Shown: positions 1 through 9,798 of the stretch, piece by piece | Numbering within the stretch: position 1 is the first letter of the stretch | Layout: each line of letters starts with the position of its first letter | NCBI GenBank assembly: GCA_902705865.1 | Contig: CACSIO010000012.1 | Span: 496,001-560,000, forward strand | Direction of reading: 5' to 3' | Source of the DNA: BD1-7 clade bacterium | GTDB taxonomy: Bacteria > Pseudomonadota > Gammaproteobacteria > Pseudomonadales > DT-91 | Length of the DNA stretch: 64,000 bases | The notes under the pieces: generated by a model | Database searches by the model: none | What the model saw: only the letters and a program-made list of their open reading frames with translations | Told to the model about the DNA's origin: nothing | Position numbers and translations under genes: made by a program

Positions 1-294
1 GCCAAATTATCGATGCGCCGTGTTTTAAGCGTTAGTGAGTTGTTAAAAGAAAAAGGTATCCAAGGTGGTCGAATTTATATATCGGCGCTTGGTGAACAAG
101 CACCGTTAAACGGCGACTTGACAGCAGCCGATCGTGCTGTAAACCGACGCGTTGATATGGTGTTATTAGGCCCCAATGAAACCGACGATTTTGAAACCTT
201 GGCAGAATTTCTTGGTGAAACGGTAACGCCCGATGTAAACGCTACGTCGGTGGGCTCTACCTCAGCCACGCCTGCAGATAACCAGCTGCAGTAG
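1..294 (+). CDS. C-terminal end of an OmpA-family peptidoglycan-binding protein (5' partial)
   Basis: The reading frame is open from base 1 and stops with TAG at 292-294, so only the last 97 residues are visible. The segment S-M-R-R-V-L-S-V-S-E-L-L-K-E-K-G-I followed by I-S-A-L-G-E and A-A-D-R-A-V-N-R-R-V-D matches the end of the OmpA C-terminal domain. In that domain a helix carries S-x-x-R-A and the terminal N-R-R-V conserved Arg binds meso-diaminopimelate. A Thr/Ser/Asn-rich tail of about 35 residues follows. The family ties the outer membrane or a surface complex to peptidoglycan. It lies 14 bases upstream of a large exported repeat protein on the same strand, so it is probably the first visible gene of a surface-protein operon. 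The N-terminal architecture cannot be judged. Confidence 0.8.
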   Translation, partial: AKLSMRRVLSVSELLKEKGIQGGRIYISALGEQAPLNGDLTAADRAVNRRVDMVLLGPNETDDFETLAEFLGETVTPDVNATSVGSTSATPADNQLQ

Positions 295-308
295 GCGGAA
301 TATTCGAT

Positions 309-2969
309 ATGACTGAAACGATGGTACATCCACAACAACACAGTAAGTGCTCCGCGGCGATGACTAACGGCATAATGCAGTTGTCTGGCTGGTTTGCGTC
401 TGCGATGTTGGTAATGTTTGTGTGCCTAATCGTCTCAGCAGCGCCAGCAGCGTTTGCGTTAACGCCAGCCAATACATTGATCAGTAACCAGGCAACTGCC
501 AGTTATAAAAGCTCTGATGGTGCCCAGCGTCTTGCGACGTCGAACTCTGTTCGAACTATCGTAACATCGGTAGCTGCAGCAACATTGACTCAAGATCAAA
601 CGCGTGATGTGCTGGCTAGCGGCAGCGTCGTGTTTTCTCATATTATTTCGAACAATGGTAATGTCGGCGATAGCTATACGATTACACTGACAAACCAGAC
701 GGGTGATGATTTTAATTTCACGAGTCTATCCGCCTTTGCTGACGCTGATGCAAATGGCCAACCTGACACCGTGCAACCGCTTACTGAAACACCAGTACTG
801 GCGATGCAAGAATCGTTTAACATTGTTATTGTTGGTTCGATCGGTACCGGTGAAAACCCGGGTAATGAGGCGCAGGTTCAGGTAACCGCTACAAGTATTT
901 TGGATAATTCCGTGGTATTGAATAACACGGATACCGCGATCGTTGTTGACGACGCGGTGGTTGATATCACCCAGTCAATAGATCTAACTCAAGGTATTGC
1001 TGGCCAAACACCCATTCGAATTACGTATTTCTACGTAAATAGCGGATCCCGCGCTGCAACAGCGATCACGCTTGGTAATTTATTGCCGGATGGTTTTGTT
1101 TATCAGGGTAATGCTGTCTGGAGTTTCGGCAATTTACCGTTAACAGATGCGAATGAGGAAACCCAAGGCTCAGCCCCATCGATAATCTACTGTGCCTATC
1201 AACCCAGCTGTACGCAGGCAGATCGTTTGTCGTTTGTGATTGATGAATTGGGCGCCGGGCAATCAGGTAGCGTCAGTTTTGATATTGCGATCGATGCAAC
1301 ACAGTTACCCGGTGTTATACAAAACACCGCAACCTATGACTATCTACCGTTCAATGGTACGCAGATCACTGGACGATCAACCAACACAGTGCCTTTCACG
1401 GTAGTTGGTGATGAATCGTTAACCCTGACCGATGACAGCGTCACGGATGCCGTGCCTGGAACCACGGTTTTTGTCACACATACTGTAACTAACACAGGTA
1501 CTGGGAACGATACGTTTAATATTCGTGTCAATCAGATTAGTTCTAACTTCCCTGTGGGAACGGTGTTTTTTCTATATCAATCGGACGGTCTGACGCCGCT
1601 GAATGACAGTAACCTTGATGGTGATTTGGATACCGGCCCTCTGCCAAAAGACGATGATGTTAATATTATTATCGGTATTACTTTGCCTCCAAGTGCCGCT
1701 ACAGGAACATATTCCGTGGGTCTGAGAGGAACCTCGCTGCAGAGCAACAACACCTTTGCTGATGCGATTGCGACGGTTTCAGTGTTGGCACCGTTGTTGG
1801 CGGTGGATCTGACTGGGATTGCTGCAAATGGTGACAGTGCCTGTGACGCGGATGCTGACAATTGCGGTTTCGAAGCGTTTGACCCTGCAGATCCGGCTGT
1901 TATCAGTCAGACAATTGACCCTGGGCAGACGGCGAATTTTGTTTTATATGCGCGAAATCTGAGTGAAATTATCGATTTGTTCGGATTCAGCGCCAGCACT
2001 GATAATACGTTCGGGAGCCAAACTCTTCCAGCTGGATGGAGTATCTCCTACACCGAGCTTACGGATGAAGTAATCGCATCAACCGGTACTTTGTCTCCTG
2101 GTGGCGTTAAAGCTTTTAAGGTGGCTGTGACTACCTCGGAAACAGCGTTAGCCACGACCGAAGATTTATACATTCAGGTGTTATCGGCAACCTCGTTACG
2201 TAGTGATCGATTGCGATTAAGTATTTCTATCAATGAAGTTCAATCTGTATCACTTGGCCCTGATAATGCGTCGACCGAAGAACCGAATCAATTTGTGATC
2301 TATCGACATGAACTGGTTAACGATGGCAACGCGGCAGTGACGTTTGATGGCATCGCTGTGGCGCTAACGACGCCAGACTGGAGTATTGCGCTGTATGAGG
2401 ATACTGCTGGCGGCACTGTCGATGAGTGGGATGTAGATGATCAGATTATCAATGGTAGTTTTTCTGTCGCGGCATTCAGTAGCAAAGTTGTTTATGTGCG
2501 GGCCTTTATTCCAAGTAGTGCCACGCCAGGACAAGTAGAAACAGCGACCGTTACTGCGACATTTAACGCGGGTGTTGATCAAGTCAGTGCCATTGATGTG
2601 ATTACCGCTAACCCATTCGATATTGATATCGTTAAAGCGCAGGCCAAAGATGCTAATTGCGACGGTACAGAGGATTCTGCATTTGCGGTTGGCAGTTTTG
2701 GTGCTTTGCCGGGTGAGTGTATTGTTTATCGTTTGCGCGTAAGTAACTTCTCCGACATTACTGCAGTTAACGCAGTGATTCGCGATGCGACGCCTGAATA
2801 TACTTTTTACAGTGCAACACAACCTGCAACACGTTGCACACCCGCAGTGTGTGTGTTTGTTAGTGAACCAGCGGCTTCGCAGACTGGTGAGCTTGAGATT
2901 AATGTCGGCGACATTGATGCCGGTAACACGGTGGATTTTTTCTTCAGCGTGAAGGTGAGTGATACATGA
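309..2969 (+). CDS. Large exported DUF11-type repeat protein (surface protein)
   Basis: This 886-residue protein has an N-terminal signal sequence, with a hydrophobic stretch at about residues 29-50 ending in A-P-A-A-F-A. The charged n-region is long, so M18 or M23 could be the real start. The mature protein is Thr/Asn/Asp-rich, low in Lys and built from beta-sandwich repeats. It includes segments like A-N-T-L-I-S-N-Q-A-T-A-S-Y and V-T-H-T-V-T-N-T-G-T-G-N-D-T-F, typical of DUF11 or conserved-repeat surface proteins. Two Cys-containing stretches (C-A-Y-Q-P-S-C and C-D-A-D-A-D-N-C) suggest disulfides formed after export. The gene ends in an ATGA overlap with the next exported giant, so the two are translationally coupled. 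I see no C-terminal sorting signal. The exact role (adhesion, stalk or envelope scaffold) cannot be read from sequence. Confidence 0.75.
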   Translation: MTETMVHPQQHSKCSAAMTNGIMQLSGWFASAMLVMFVCLIVSAAPAAFALTPANTLISNQATASYKSSDGAQRLATSNSVRTIVTSVAAATLTQDQTRDVLASGSVVFSHIISNNGNVGDSYTITLTNQTGDDFNFTSLSAFADADANGQPDTVQPLTETPVLAMQESFNIVIVGSIGTGENPGNEAQVQVTATSILDNSVVLNNTDTAIVVDDAVVDITQSIDLTQGIAGQTPIRITYFYVNSGSRAATAITLGNLLPDGFVYQGNAVWSFGNLPLTDANEETQGSAPSIIYCAYQPSCTQADRLSFVIDELGAGQSGSVSFDIAIDATQLPGVIQNTATYDYLPFNGTQITGRSTNTVPFTVVGDESLTLTDDSVTDAVPGTTVFVTHTVTNTGTGNDTFNIRVNQISSNFPVGTVFFLYQSDGLTPLNDSNLDGDLDTGPLPKDDDVNIIIGITLPPSAATGTYSVGLRGTSLQSNNTFADAIATVSVLAPLLAVDLTGIAANGDSACDADADNCGFEAFDPADPAVISQTIDPGQTANFVLYARNLSEIIDLFGFSASTDNTFGSQTLPAGWSISYTELTDEVIASTGTLSPGGVKAFKVAVTTSETALATTEDLYIQVLSATSLRSDRLRLSISINEVQSVSLGPDNASTEEPNQFVIYRHELVNDGNAAVTFDGIAVALTTPDWSIALYEDTAGGTVDEWDVDDQIINGSFSVAAFSSKVVYVRAFIPSSATPGQVETATVTATFNAGVDQVSAIDVITANPFDIDIVKAQAKDANCDGTEDSAFAVGSFGALPGECIVYRLRVSNFSDITAVNAVIRDATPEYTFYSATQPATRCTPAVCVFVSEPAASQTGELEINVGDIDAGNTVDFFFSVKVSDT

Positions 2970-5900
2970 TGAAACAGTATTTGTATCAGAGCTTTTGTGC
3001 GCTGTTTGTATTGGCGGCTAGCAGTTTTGCCGGTGCTGCCACGTTTACATTTGATTCTGATGCGACGCAATTGGCGATTCCGGCTGATGGGTGCAATACC
3101 GGTAATTCAGTTTTCAAAACGTTCGTAGTTCCAAATAATATTGATTTGACACAAGTACGAGTAGGGGTAAATGCGAACCATACTTGGAGGGGGGATATTC
3201 AGGTTTATTTAACGGGACCTGATGGTAACCGGCGTTTGATTAAAGAATCTGCCAATGAAGCCTCAGATAATTACGATATTTTATTGGATGATACTTCGAC
3301 AAATAACCCGAACGCCGTTGGGGACCATGCGACTAACATCTACGCGAATACAGTAGGTGTTTTGCCGAATGGGAACCTTGACGCATTTGCCAGTGAAAAC
3401 ACAGTAGGCACCTGGCAGGTTGAGGTGTGTGACACCGTGGTCCAGGATGTTGGAACCTTCAATACTGCACGATTGATTCTCGACGGAACAGACGGTTCTG
3501 CAACTTGCGCTGCTCCAGGTGCTGAGGCAGTTTGGCCATTTGATGCAAATACTGACGACATCGAAAATGGTCACAATGCGGTAACTGGCACGGTAAGTAT
3601 TTCAACATCGAATCAGCTTGTTGGGCTCGGTGCAGCTGATTTCAATGGATTACAACAAATTACGTACTCCGACGGAAGCTTTCTTAATGCGGCATTTACC
3701 AATCGTACGATATCTATGTTTCTTCGGCCTGATAGCACAACGGGCAATCAGGTCGTATTCGACGAAGGTGGGGGTACGAATGGTCTAGCGATCTTATTTA
3801 ATGGCGGCAATATTATTGCCAGCGTTCGTGAGAGCGGGGCCGGATCTGAGCAGAGTGTGCAAGCAATCTGGCCAGCCGGTGGTGGTTGGCATCAGGTAGC
3901 TGTTGTATACGAAAATGGGATTATGCGTCTTTATATTGATGGCGCAGAAAGAGATTCAGTATCGACAGGTTTTGGTGCACTTGCAGCACATGGCAATACT
4001 GGTGGATTAGGTGGCCCAATCAGTAGCGGAGCCTTCCCCGGAGGTTCAAGCAGCTATTCCGGCCTAATGGATGATGTTGGTTATTACAACAGTGCATTGT
4101 CTGCCAGCACACTTGAACAGATAACAACGTGTGCGGGTATTACCGTTGATGGCCCGCCGACTATTGCCCAAGTGTTTGACCCGACCACAGCATCAATTGG
4201 TTCAACAACCACATTACGTTTCACCCTCATAAATCAGAGCTTCTCAGGGCTGACGGGGCTAAATTTCACCGCGACGTTGCCCACGGGTATCTCGCTATCA
4301 TCTGAGACCCCGGCGGGAACCTGTTTCGGTATTGCGGTTAGCGCTAACACACTTACTGGAGGGCAGTTGATCGAGGTTACTGATGGTCAGTTGGCTTCCA
4401 ATCAGTCTTGTACCGTTGATTTTTCTGTGAGTGCCGCGGCTTTTGGTAGCTACCCCGTACAAAGCTCAGGGGTTGGATCCGACCAGTTCTCAATCGGTAG
4501 CCCGGGTGCTTCAACAAGCCTCACGGTTACGCCATTAAATAATGGGCTGCAGATGAGCTTTGATGTCAGTGGCTTTTCTGCGGGTAATACGGCGCTGTTA
4601 ACGTTCACTTTTCAGAACGCGACGGGTAACGATTATACGAATACGACCGTTGCTATTGATCAGGATGCGGCTTTGTGGCTGGATTCATCCACATTAAGCG
4701 GCTCTTGTAGCGGATTTACTGTCGCTCAGGCGCTAGGTTCGAGCGACTTTACGCTATCTGGCGGCACTGTGCCGGCAGGCGGGCAATGTACTTTGTCTGC
4801 AACTGTGCGTTCGAATACACCGGGGGCTCATCAGGCCAGTGTTACAGGCTACAGCACAGACCAAACTGGCGGTTTGAATGCACCAGCGACGGATACCGTG
4901 AATGTTTCTGAGGCATTGTCGGCATTGTGTACACCGGGAAATGGCGCCTCCGGCGCGATTTTTATGAACTTCCAAGATGACATATACAGTGTCAATTTGC
5001 AGACGGCGAAGGCGACTCTGGTGACAACCTCCAACTTGGTAACGCAGTTGAACTCGCTGGCGATCAATCCCAAAAACTATCTGATGTACTACGCCCTCGA
5101 AAACGGTAATTCAGGTAATTCAACAATCTACTTCTACGATTTATTGTCGGGTGTTCACGGCACAGTGGCACAGGCGAATGGTAACGTATTTGCCGGAATG
5201 CTGGGTGGCAAAGGATTATCCTCAGGCGGAGCCTCGTTCTATAACGGCGCCTTGTACTTGGGGGTTGAAGATGTATCCGGAAGCACAGATTCTGTTATTC
5301 GAGTTATTATGTCGGACGACGGGCGCACAGCGCGCTATGCAACACGCTTAATTGACTTTGCAACGGGCGAATACGGCGATGTTGTGGCCACCGGCGGGCA
5401 CTTGCATTTTTACGTTCGTGAGTCGTCCCCTCAATTTCGCCGTTATTCGTTGGCAGATCTTTCTGAGGTCCTGAATGTTCCTTCTGCGTCGGCAGTGCAG
5501 GGTGGCGCACAACGTGATGGCGCAACAATCTGGAATGTCAGTAACTCGCTCGGATTTACGAATGTTTTGACCGGTGTAATCACTAACTTCAAAACGATTA
5601 CAACGGATGGTAGTCAGCAAGTGGGTACTGCATTCGACGCCGCCGGTTGTGTGCCGACGACGAACTATATTGGTGATACGGTTTGGAATGACAGTAATGC
5701 TAATGGCGTAAAAGATACGGGTGAAACCGGGATCGCTAACGTCACGGTAGACCTTTATTACGACATCAATAATGATGGACAGTTAACTGCTGCTGATGAT
5801 GTCGATGGCGACAGTGATCTAGATACAAACGATCGTGTTCTGCAGGTGACGACTAACGGTGTTGGTAGTTATCTCTTCTCCGGCTTAACTACCGACGCAT

Positions 5901-7168
5901 ACGTTGTGGTTATCTCTGATGATAATGGCGTGCTGACAGGTGCTGCCCCTACGTTTACCAGTTCAGACCCGAATCGTGATGCGCAAGCTGTGGCGCTCGG
6001 GTTATTGGACCTTCGTAATGACCTGGATTTTGGTTATCGAGGCTTTATCGATGTTCGGGGTACCGTACTTGATGATAATGGTGCAGCGATAGCCGCTAAC
6101 GCACACAATACAGTTCAGGATACTGGTGAAACGGGTATTGAAGGTGTTCGTATTAAAGCGTTTGATGTTGCGACTAACACTGAACTCGTTGCGGGTTTAA
6201 CGGATGCGACCGGTAACTTCCAGTTGCTGCTGCCAGTCAGCGCTCAAAACTCCAACGTTCGAATTGTTCAAGAAGTCCCTGGTGGTTTTCAGGCCGTTAA
6301 CGAAAACATTGGTAACTCGGGTGCCACTAACCCGGATACAGCAGACAGCGAAATCGAATTTAATATTGGTGTGCAGTTTGTGTTCGATGGTCTGGTATTC
6401 AGTAATGTGAAGCAAAACGTACTGATTCCAACACAGGTAGCGACAATTAGTGCGGGTGATCATACCGACTATCCTCATCAGTTTGTGGCGAACTCCGCAG
6501 GTGATGTTACTTTCTCCGTCGTGGGGGCTGCCCAGCCGAATGACCCATGGGGTGAGGCCATATTCCACGATGTGAACTGTAACAACCAACTTGATCCGAC
6601 GGAGGCGACAGCAATCGGTAGCCCGTTTACAGGGCTATTGAAAGGGGATTCCATTTGTTTAATGTTGCGTGTTAGCAGCCCGACGAATGCCGCGCCAGGT
6701 GCATTGCACACAGCAACAGTCTCTGCCTCTTATAGTTATGCCAATACCACATTGGTGGCCGAAGTCTCGTTGATTGATTTAACAGACATTGGTACGAATG
6801 CGCTGCAATTGGTTAAATCCGTCGAGAACCTGACACAAAGTGGCACTGCAGGCGTCGAGAATCAGGGGCGGCCGGGCGACGTATTACGCTATAGAATTCA
6901 GTTTACCAACAATAGCTCAGGCCCAGTTATTGAGCTTTTAATCAACGACAGCACACCGAGTTTTACGTTTGCTAAAGATGTTGATGGCAACGGTACTGCC
7001 ATCGAATGCCCAGATATCGCAGGCATTCCACAAATCACCAGCTGTAATATCGTTGAGCCCGCTTCTGGCAATATCGAGGGCTACCGAGGCCCAGTCCGCT
7101 GGCAATTTGATGGTGTGCTAGAGCAGGGCAGCACGGGCACTGTTGTCTATGATGTGCAGGTCGAATAA
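2966..7168 (+). CDS. Giant exported protein with P-domain, LamG-like and SdrD-B-like domains
   Basis: This 1400-residue protein has a signal peptide with cleavage near A-G-A at about residue 25. Domains in order: a proprotein-convertase P-domain-like beta-sandwich (about 26-170, with H-T-W-R-G-D-I-Q-V-Y-L and G-T-W-Q-V-E-V-C-D); a LamG/concanavalin-like jellyroll (about 180-390, with G-G-W-H-Q-V-A-V-V-Y and L-Y-I-D-G); Ig-like DUF11/DUF7933-type repeats (about 395-650); a beta-propeller-like DUF6923-type segment (about 652-900); and an SdrD-B domain from residue 901 (I-G-D-T-V-W-N-D-S-N-A-N-G) with calcium-type D-x-N-x-D-G loops. A second SdrD-B/CNA-B-like unit starts at about 1025 and a final DUF11 domain at about 1281-1400. 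It overlaps the upstream gene by 4 bases. Calcium-dependent folding is expected for SdrD-B domains. There is no LPXTG or PEP-CTERM tail, so how it is held at the surface is unclear. Confidence 0.8.
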   Translation: MMKQYLYQSFCALFVLAASSFAGAATFTFDSDATQLAIPADGCNTGNSVFKTFVVPNNIDLTQVRVGVNANHTWRGDIQVYLTGPDGNRRLIKESANEASDNYDILLDDTSTNNPNAVGDHATNIYANTVGVLPNGNLDAFASENTVGTWQVEVCDTVVQDVGTFNTARLILDGTDGSATCAAPGAEAVWPFDANTDDIENGHNAVTGTVSISTSNQLVGLGAADFNGLQQITYSDGSFLNAAFTNRTISMFLRPDSTTGNQVVFDEGGGTNGLAILFNGGNIIASVRESGAGSEQSVQAIWPAGGGWHQVAVVYENGIMRLYIDGAERDSVSTGFGALAAHGNTGGLGGPISSGAFPGGSSSYSGLMDDVGYYNSALSASTLEQITTCAGITVDGPPTIAQVFDPTTASIGSTTTLRFTLINQSFSGLTGLNFTATLPTGISLSSETPAGTCFGIAVSANTLTGGQLIEVTDGQLASNQSCTVDFSVSAAAFGSYPVQSSGVGSDQFSIGSPGASTSLTVTPLNNGLQMSFDVSGFSAGNTALLTFTFQNATGNDYTNTTVAIDQDAALWLDSSTLSGSCSGFTVAQALGSSDFTLSGGTVPAGGQCTLSATVRSNTPGAHQASVTGYSTDQTGGLNAPATDTVNVSEALSALCTPGNGASGAIFMNFQDDIYSVNLQTAKATLVTTSNLVTQLNSLAINPKNYLMYYALENGNSGNSTIYFYDLLSGVHGTVAQANGNVFAGMLGGKGLSSGGASFYNGALYLGVEDVSGSTDSVIRVIMSDDGRTARYATRLIDFATGEYGDVVATGGHLHFYVRESSPQFRRYSLADLSEVLNVPSASAVQGGAQRDGATIWNVSNSLGFTNVLTGVITNFKTITTDGSQQVGTAFDAAGCVPTTNYIGDTVWNDSNANGVKDTGETGIANVTVDLYYDINNDGQLTAADDVDGDSDLDTNDRVLQVTTNGVGSYLFSGLTTDAYVVVISDDNGVLTGAAPTFTSSDPNRDAQAVALGLLDLRNDLDFGYRGFIDVRGTVLDDNGAAIAANAHNTVQDTGETGIEGVRIKAFDVATNTELVAGLTDATGNFQLLLPVSAQNSNVRIVQEVPGGFQAVNENIGNSGATNPDTADSEIEFNIGVQFVFDGLVFSNVKQNVLIPTQVATISAGDHTDYPHQFVANSAGDVTFSVVGAAQPNDPWGEAIFHDVNCNNQLDPTEATAIGSPFTGLLKGDSICLMLRVSSPTNAAPGALHTATVSASYSYANTTLVAEVSLIDLTDIGTNALQLVKSVENLTQSGTAGVENQGRPGDVLRYRIQFTNNSSGPVIELLINDSTPSFTFAKDVDGNGTAIECPDIAGIPQITSCNIVEPASGNIEGYRGPVRWQFDGVLEQGSTGTVVYDVQVE

Positions 7169-7332
7169 TCGCCTGTCTTTTGTGTTCATCACTGGCTTTT
7201 CTCAGCTGAAATCAGTAATTTTCGACTAGACTTTCTGGATCATGTAATCGCAAATGCGAACTGAATTTCTGTTGGGCTGGCTTGGTCATAACCGATGAAG
7301 TCCTTCAGGTTTATCAGACAAGGAATCTGGTT
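7169..7332. promoter_or_regulatory. Intergenic region carrying the htpX promoter and ribosome binding site
   Basis: This gap separates the surface-protein operon from htpX. An AGGA at 7321-7324 sits about eight bases before the ATG at 7333 and decides the htpX start in favour of the internal Met over the upstream TTG at 7282. I see no convincing T-tailed hairpin for the preceding operon. Confidence 0.4.
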
Positions 7333-8223
7333 ATGATGCGCATCGCTCTGTTTTTGGTTACCAATATCGCCGTTTTGGTTGTGCTTGCTATTGTCATGCA
7401 CATTTTCGGTATTAATTCTTATTTGGCACAGGATGGAAGCGGGCTCAATTTGTCCGTCTTACTCTTCATGTCTGCCGTTATGGGGTTTACAGGCTCGTTT
7501 ATTTCGCTATTTATTTCAAAATGGATGGCAAAGAAGTCGATGGGCGTGAAACTTGTCAGTAACCCTCAAACTCCTGACGAAATTTGGTTGATGGAAACCG
7601 TCGCTGAGCTAGCTGCCAAGGCGGGCGTTAAGATGCCTGAAGTGGGTATCTTTCCAGCAGCTCAGGCAAATGCATTTGCAACCGGCTGGAATCGCAATGA
7701 CGCGCTGGTTGCAGTGAGTTTGGGCCTACTACAACGCTTTGATCGTGATCAGATAAAAGCCGTTCTCGGACATGAACTGGGCCATGTTGCCAATGGCGAT
7801 ATGGTCACGCTAAGTTTGATTCAAGGGGTCGTGAATACCTTTGTTATCTTCCTTAGCCGGGTTGTTGGATATGTGATTGATCAGGCGATATTTAAATCTC
7901 GCAGCGGCTTTGGCCCGGGTTACTTTTTGACGGTTATCGTCACTCAAATTGTGTTCAGTATTCTGGCATCGATGATTGTGATGCGCTTTTCGCGTTGGCG
8001 TGAGTTTCGAGCTGATCGAGCTGGAGCGCAGTTAGCCGGTACGGCGAGCATGATAGGTGCATTGCAGCGTCTACAGGAGGAGTCAGAGAACCCGCCAGAA
8101 ATGCCTGATGCTATCGAAGCGTTTGGTATCCGCTCCGGTAAAACGTCGGGCTTATTGGCCTTGTTTGCGTCACACCCTCCGATTGAAGAGCGAATCAAGG
8201 CGCTTCAGCAATCCCAAACCTGA
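7333..8223 (+). CDS. htpX: Membrane-bound zinc metalloprotease HtpX (M48 family)
   Basis: HtpX is an inner-membrane protease that degrades damaged or misassembled membrane proteins together with FtsH. The product from ATG 7333 has 296 residues, close to E. coli HtpX (293), and opens with M-M-R-I-A-L-F-L-x-T-N as in that family. Two transmembrane helices are near the N-terminus. The zinc motif H-E-L-G-H is at residues 147-151 inside V-L-G-H-E-L-G-H-V-A-N-G-D. A second hydrophobic pair follows, then the third zinc-ligand region F-R-A-D-R-A-G-A. The C-terminus has the usual F-A-S-H-P-P-I-E-E-R-I. The frame could extend to TTG 7282, but family alignment and the AGGA before 7333 argue for the shorter form. 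In enterobacteria htpX is Cpx-regulated, and a Cpx-like system lies about 2.5 kb downstream. Confidence 0.96.
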   Translation: MMRIALFLVTNIAVLVVLAIVMHIFGINSYLAQDGSGLNLSVLLFMSAVMGFTGSFISLFISKWMAKKSMGVKLVSNPQTPDEIWLMETVAELAAKAGVKMPEVGIFPAAQANAFATGWNRNDALVAVSLGLLQRFDRDQIKAVLGHELGHVANGDMVTLSLIQGVVNTFVIFLSRVVGYVIDQAIFKSRSGFGPGYFLTVIVTQIVFSILASMIVMRFSRWREFRADRAGAQLAGTASMIGALQRLQEESENPPEMPDAIEAFGIRSGKTSGLLALFASHPPIEERIKALQQSQT

Positions 8224-8355
8224 ACATAGATCATGCTAACGTCAAGACGGTGTAGTTGTTTTCGGTGACTATGCTATATGATTGAATCGGGTTCTCGAAT
8301 TGTCGAAGCGATCGATAGCTTGCTCAACCCACGATACTAATAAAGGGGACACGCT

Positions 8356-9243
8356 GTGCCAGAAATTTCTATGAGTTCCATTGTCCGGTTTCCGGCTGCC
8401 CACAAGTTAGCACTACTTTTGGTTCTGATTGTTGTTGCTAGCTCTTCTACTTTTGCTGCGGATGAACAATCCCCGAAATCTGATCCGACAATTTATGACG
8501 GCAATACTGAACCAGCGCCGGGCAATATGGATGTGAAAGCGGCGGAAGAGGCCAACGAACCGTTTGAGCAACAAGACAACTTGGCACCGACGAATAATTC
8601 GGTACCGGCATCGGTGCAAGTTCAGCAGCAGAATGATGCCATTAAGGCGCAGCAGCAAAAAGCGGATGCGGAAAAAGCCGAAAAATTGCAGGCCGAGAAA
8701 GCCGAAACCGAGCAGTCGACCAAACAAGCAACGCCTCCGGCAGAACAGTCGCCATCAGAGCAACAATCTTCGAAACCAACCACTCCGACAGCATCACCCG
8801 AAGACGAAACCGCATCGAAGCCGCTAAATCAGCGTTGGTTGTTTACCCTGTCTGGTCATCTGGCCAAGTTGTCATTGAATGAGCTGGTTTTTTATTCACG
8901 CCAGCCGGTACTGGGTATCGATGCAGAAACGTTGCGCTCCTTCACGCTTGAGGGCCTTACCTTGTTTACTGATCACTGGCAAAAAGCTGACGATCCGAAT
9001 TTCGTCGGAGCTCCGCCATTTGCGGCATTGGTATATCAGGTGGATGACAAAACTTTCCGATATAGCTTTGAGATTACCGGTGCAGAACCTTTTCATGAGG
9101 CCATTAAATTCAAGATAAAGATGCCGAAAGGTATGAAGGTTACGCCGATTGATATCAAGGGTGCTACGCTATTTATTGATGCATCCAAGTGTGCTGGCTG
9201 CATTGATCTTGAGACCATCACAATAGCCGGAGCAGAAAAATGA
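8356..9243 (+). CDS. Exported protein of unknown function with Gln/Lys/Glu-rich linker
   Basis: This 295-residue protein starts with GTG at 8356, chosen because A-A-A-G-G-G-G-A at 8342-8349 is well spaced for it; the later ATG at 8371 is too far away. A signal peptide runs to about residue 35 (hydrophobic L-A-L-L-L-V-L-I-V-V-A, cleavage near T-F-A-A). Residues about 85-155 are a low-complexity Gln/Lys/Glu/Pro-rich, probably extended or coiled linker. The C-terminal half (about 155-295) looks globular and contains a C-A-G-C motif near its end. The stop overlaps the start of the next gene (ATGA), which also encodes an exported protein whose length and pattern resemble this C-terminal half, so the pair may act together in the periplasm. 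I do not recognise the family. Confidence 0.7.
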   Translation: MPEISMSSIVRFPAAHKLALLLVLIVVASSSTFAADEQSPKSDPTIYDGNTEPAPGNMDVKAAEEANEPFEQQDNLAPTNNSVPASVQVQQQNDAIKAQQQKADAEKAEKLQAEKAETEQSTKQATPPAEQSPSEQQSSKPTTPTASPEDETASKPLNQRWLFTLSGHLAKLSLNELVFYSRQPVLGIDAETLRSFTLEGLTLFTDHWQKADDPNFVGAPPFAALVYQVDDKTFRYSFEITGAEPFHEAIKFKIKMPKGMKVTPIDIKGATLFIDASKCAGCIDLETITIAGAEK

Positions 9244-9707
9244 AACCGAATTACCTGTTATGTGCGGTGATTGCCATGATGATGTCATGGCATGCCAACG
9301 CAATGGATGATCTGGATTCACCGTTAGCGACAGATTCAATTAACTGGATGTATGTGCTCACCTCAGGTAACGGATCATTATCTGACACACAATTAACGGT
9401 GAAACTACAGGGGCAGGTGTTTGCGTTTACGGATCGCCCTCTGCGTCAATCTTCACGCATTACGATTCAACAATTTGTGAGCTTTTGGCGTACTCAAAAC
9501 CCGTTGAGCTTTAAGAGCATGCCGCCGAATGCAGTGTTAACTTATACCGACGCTGATGGCAGTTCATCGTCACAGGTATTGAAGTTACTGAAGCTTGAAG
9601 AGGCCCATCTTTCAGGTGATACCTTGATTCTCAATGTGAAATACATGAATCATCCTGCGCCATCCGCGGCGAAACCGATCAAAAATATCAGCCTGTTTGT
9701 TGATTAG
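9240..9707 (+). CDS. Small exported protein of unknown function
   Basis: This 155-residue protein has a signal peptide ending at about residue 22 (W-H-A-N-A). The mature domain of about 130 residues (Y-V-L-T-S-G-N-G-S-L, then V-T-L-type strands and L-N-V-K-Y) appears beta-rich. It shares the order of elements seen in the C-terminal half of the preceding gene: a statement of the domain start, F-x-D-R-P/T-D-H-W in the middle, and an I-x-x-I-x-L-F-V-D-like end. The two may therefore be distant paralogues, which is my inference. The gene is coupled to its neighbour by a 4-base ATGA overlap. No catalytic motif is evident. Confidence 0.65.
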   Translation: MKPNYLLCAVIAMMMSWHANAMDDLDSPLATDSINWMYVLTSGNGSLSDTQLTVKLQGQVFAFTDRPLRQSSRITIQQFVSFWRTQNPLSFKSMPPNAVLTYTDADGSSSSQVLKLLKLEEAHLSGDTLILNVKYMNHPAPSAAKPIKNISLFVD

Positions 9708-9798
9708 TGGCTAGATCTTGGTGAGTGCAGGAATAGGGCTGTGTAAGCCCATTCAAGTTTCTCGCTCTGCATAGTTACAATCAAATGCAGCTACACCA

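Noticed and set aside
8413-8727. 104-codon minus-strand frame, Leu/Arg/Phe-rich
   Set aside because: It is the shadow of the Gln/Lys-rich linker of the exported protein at 8356-9243.
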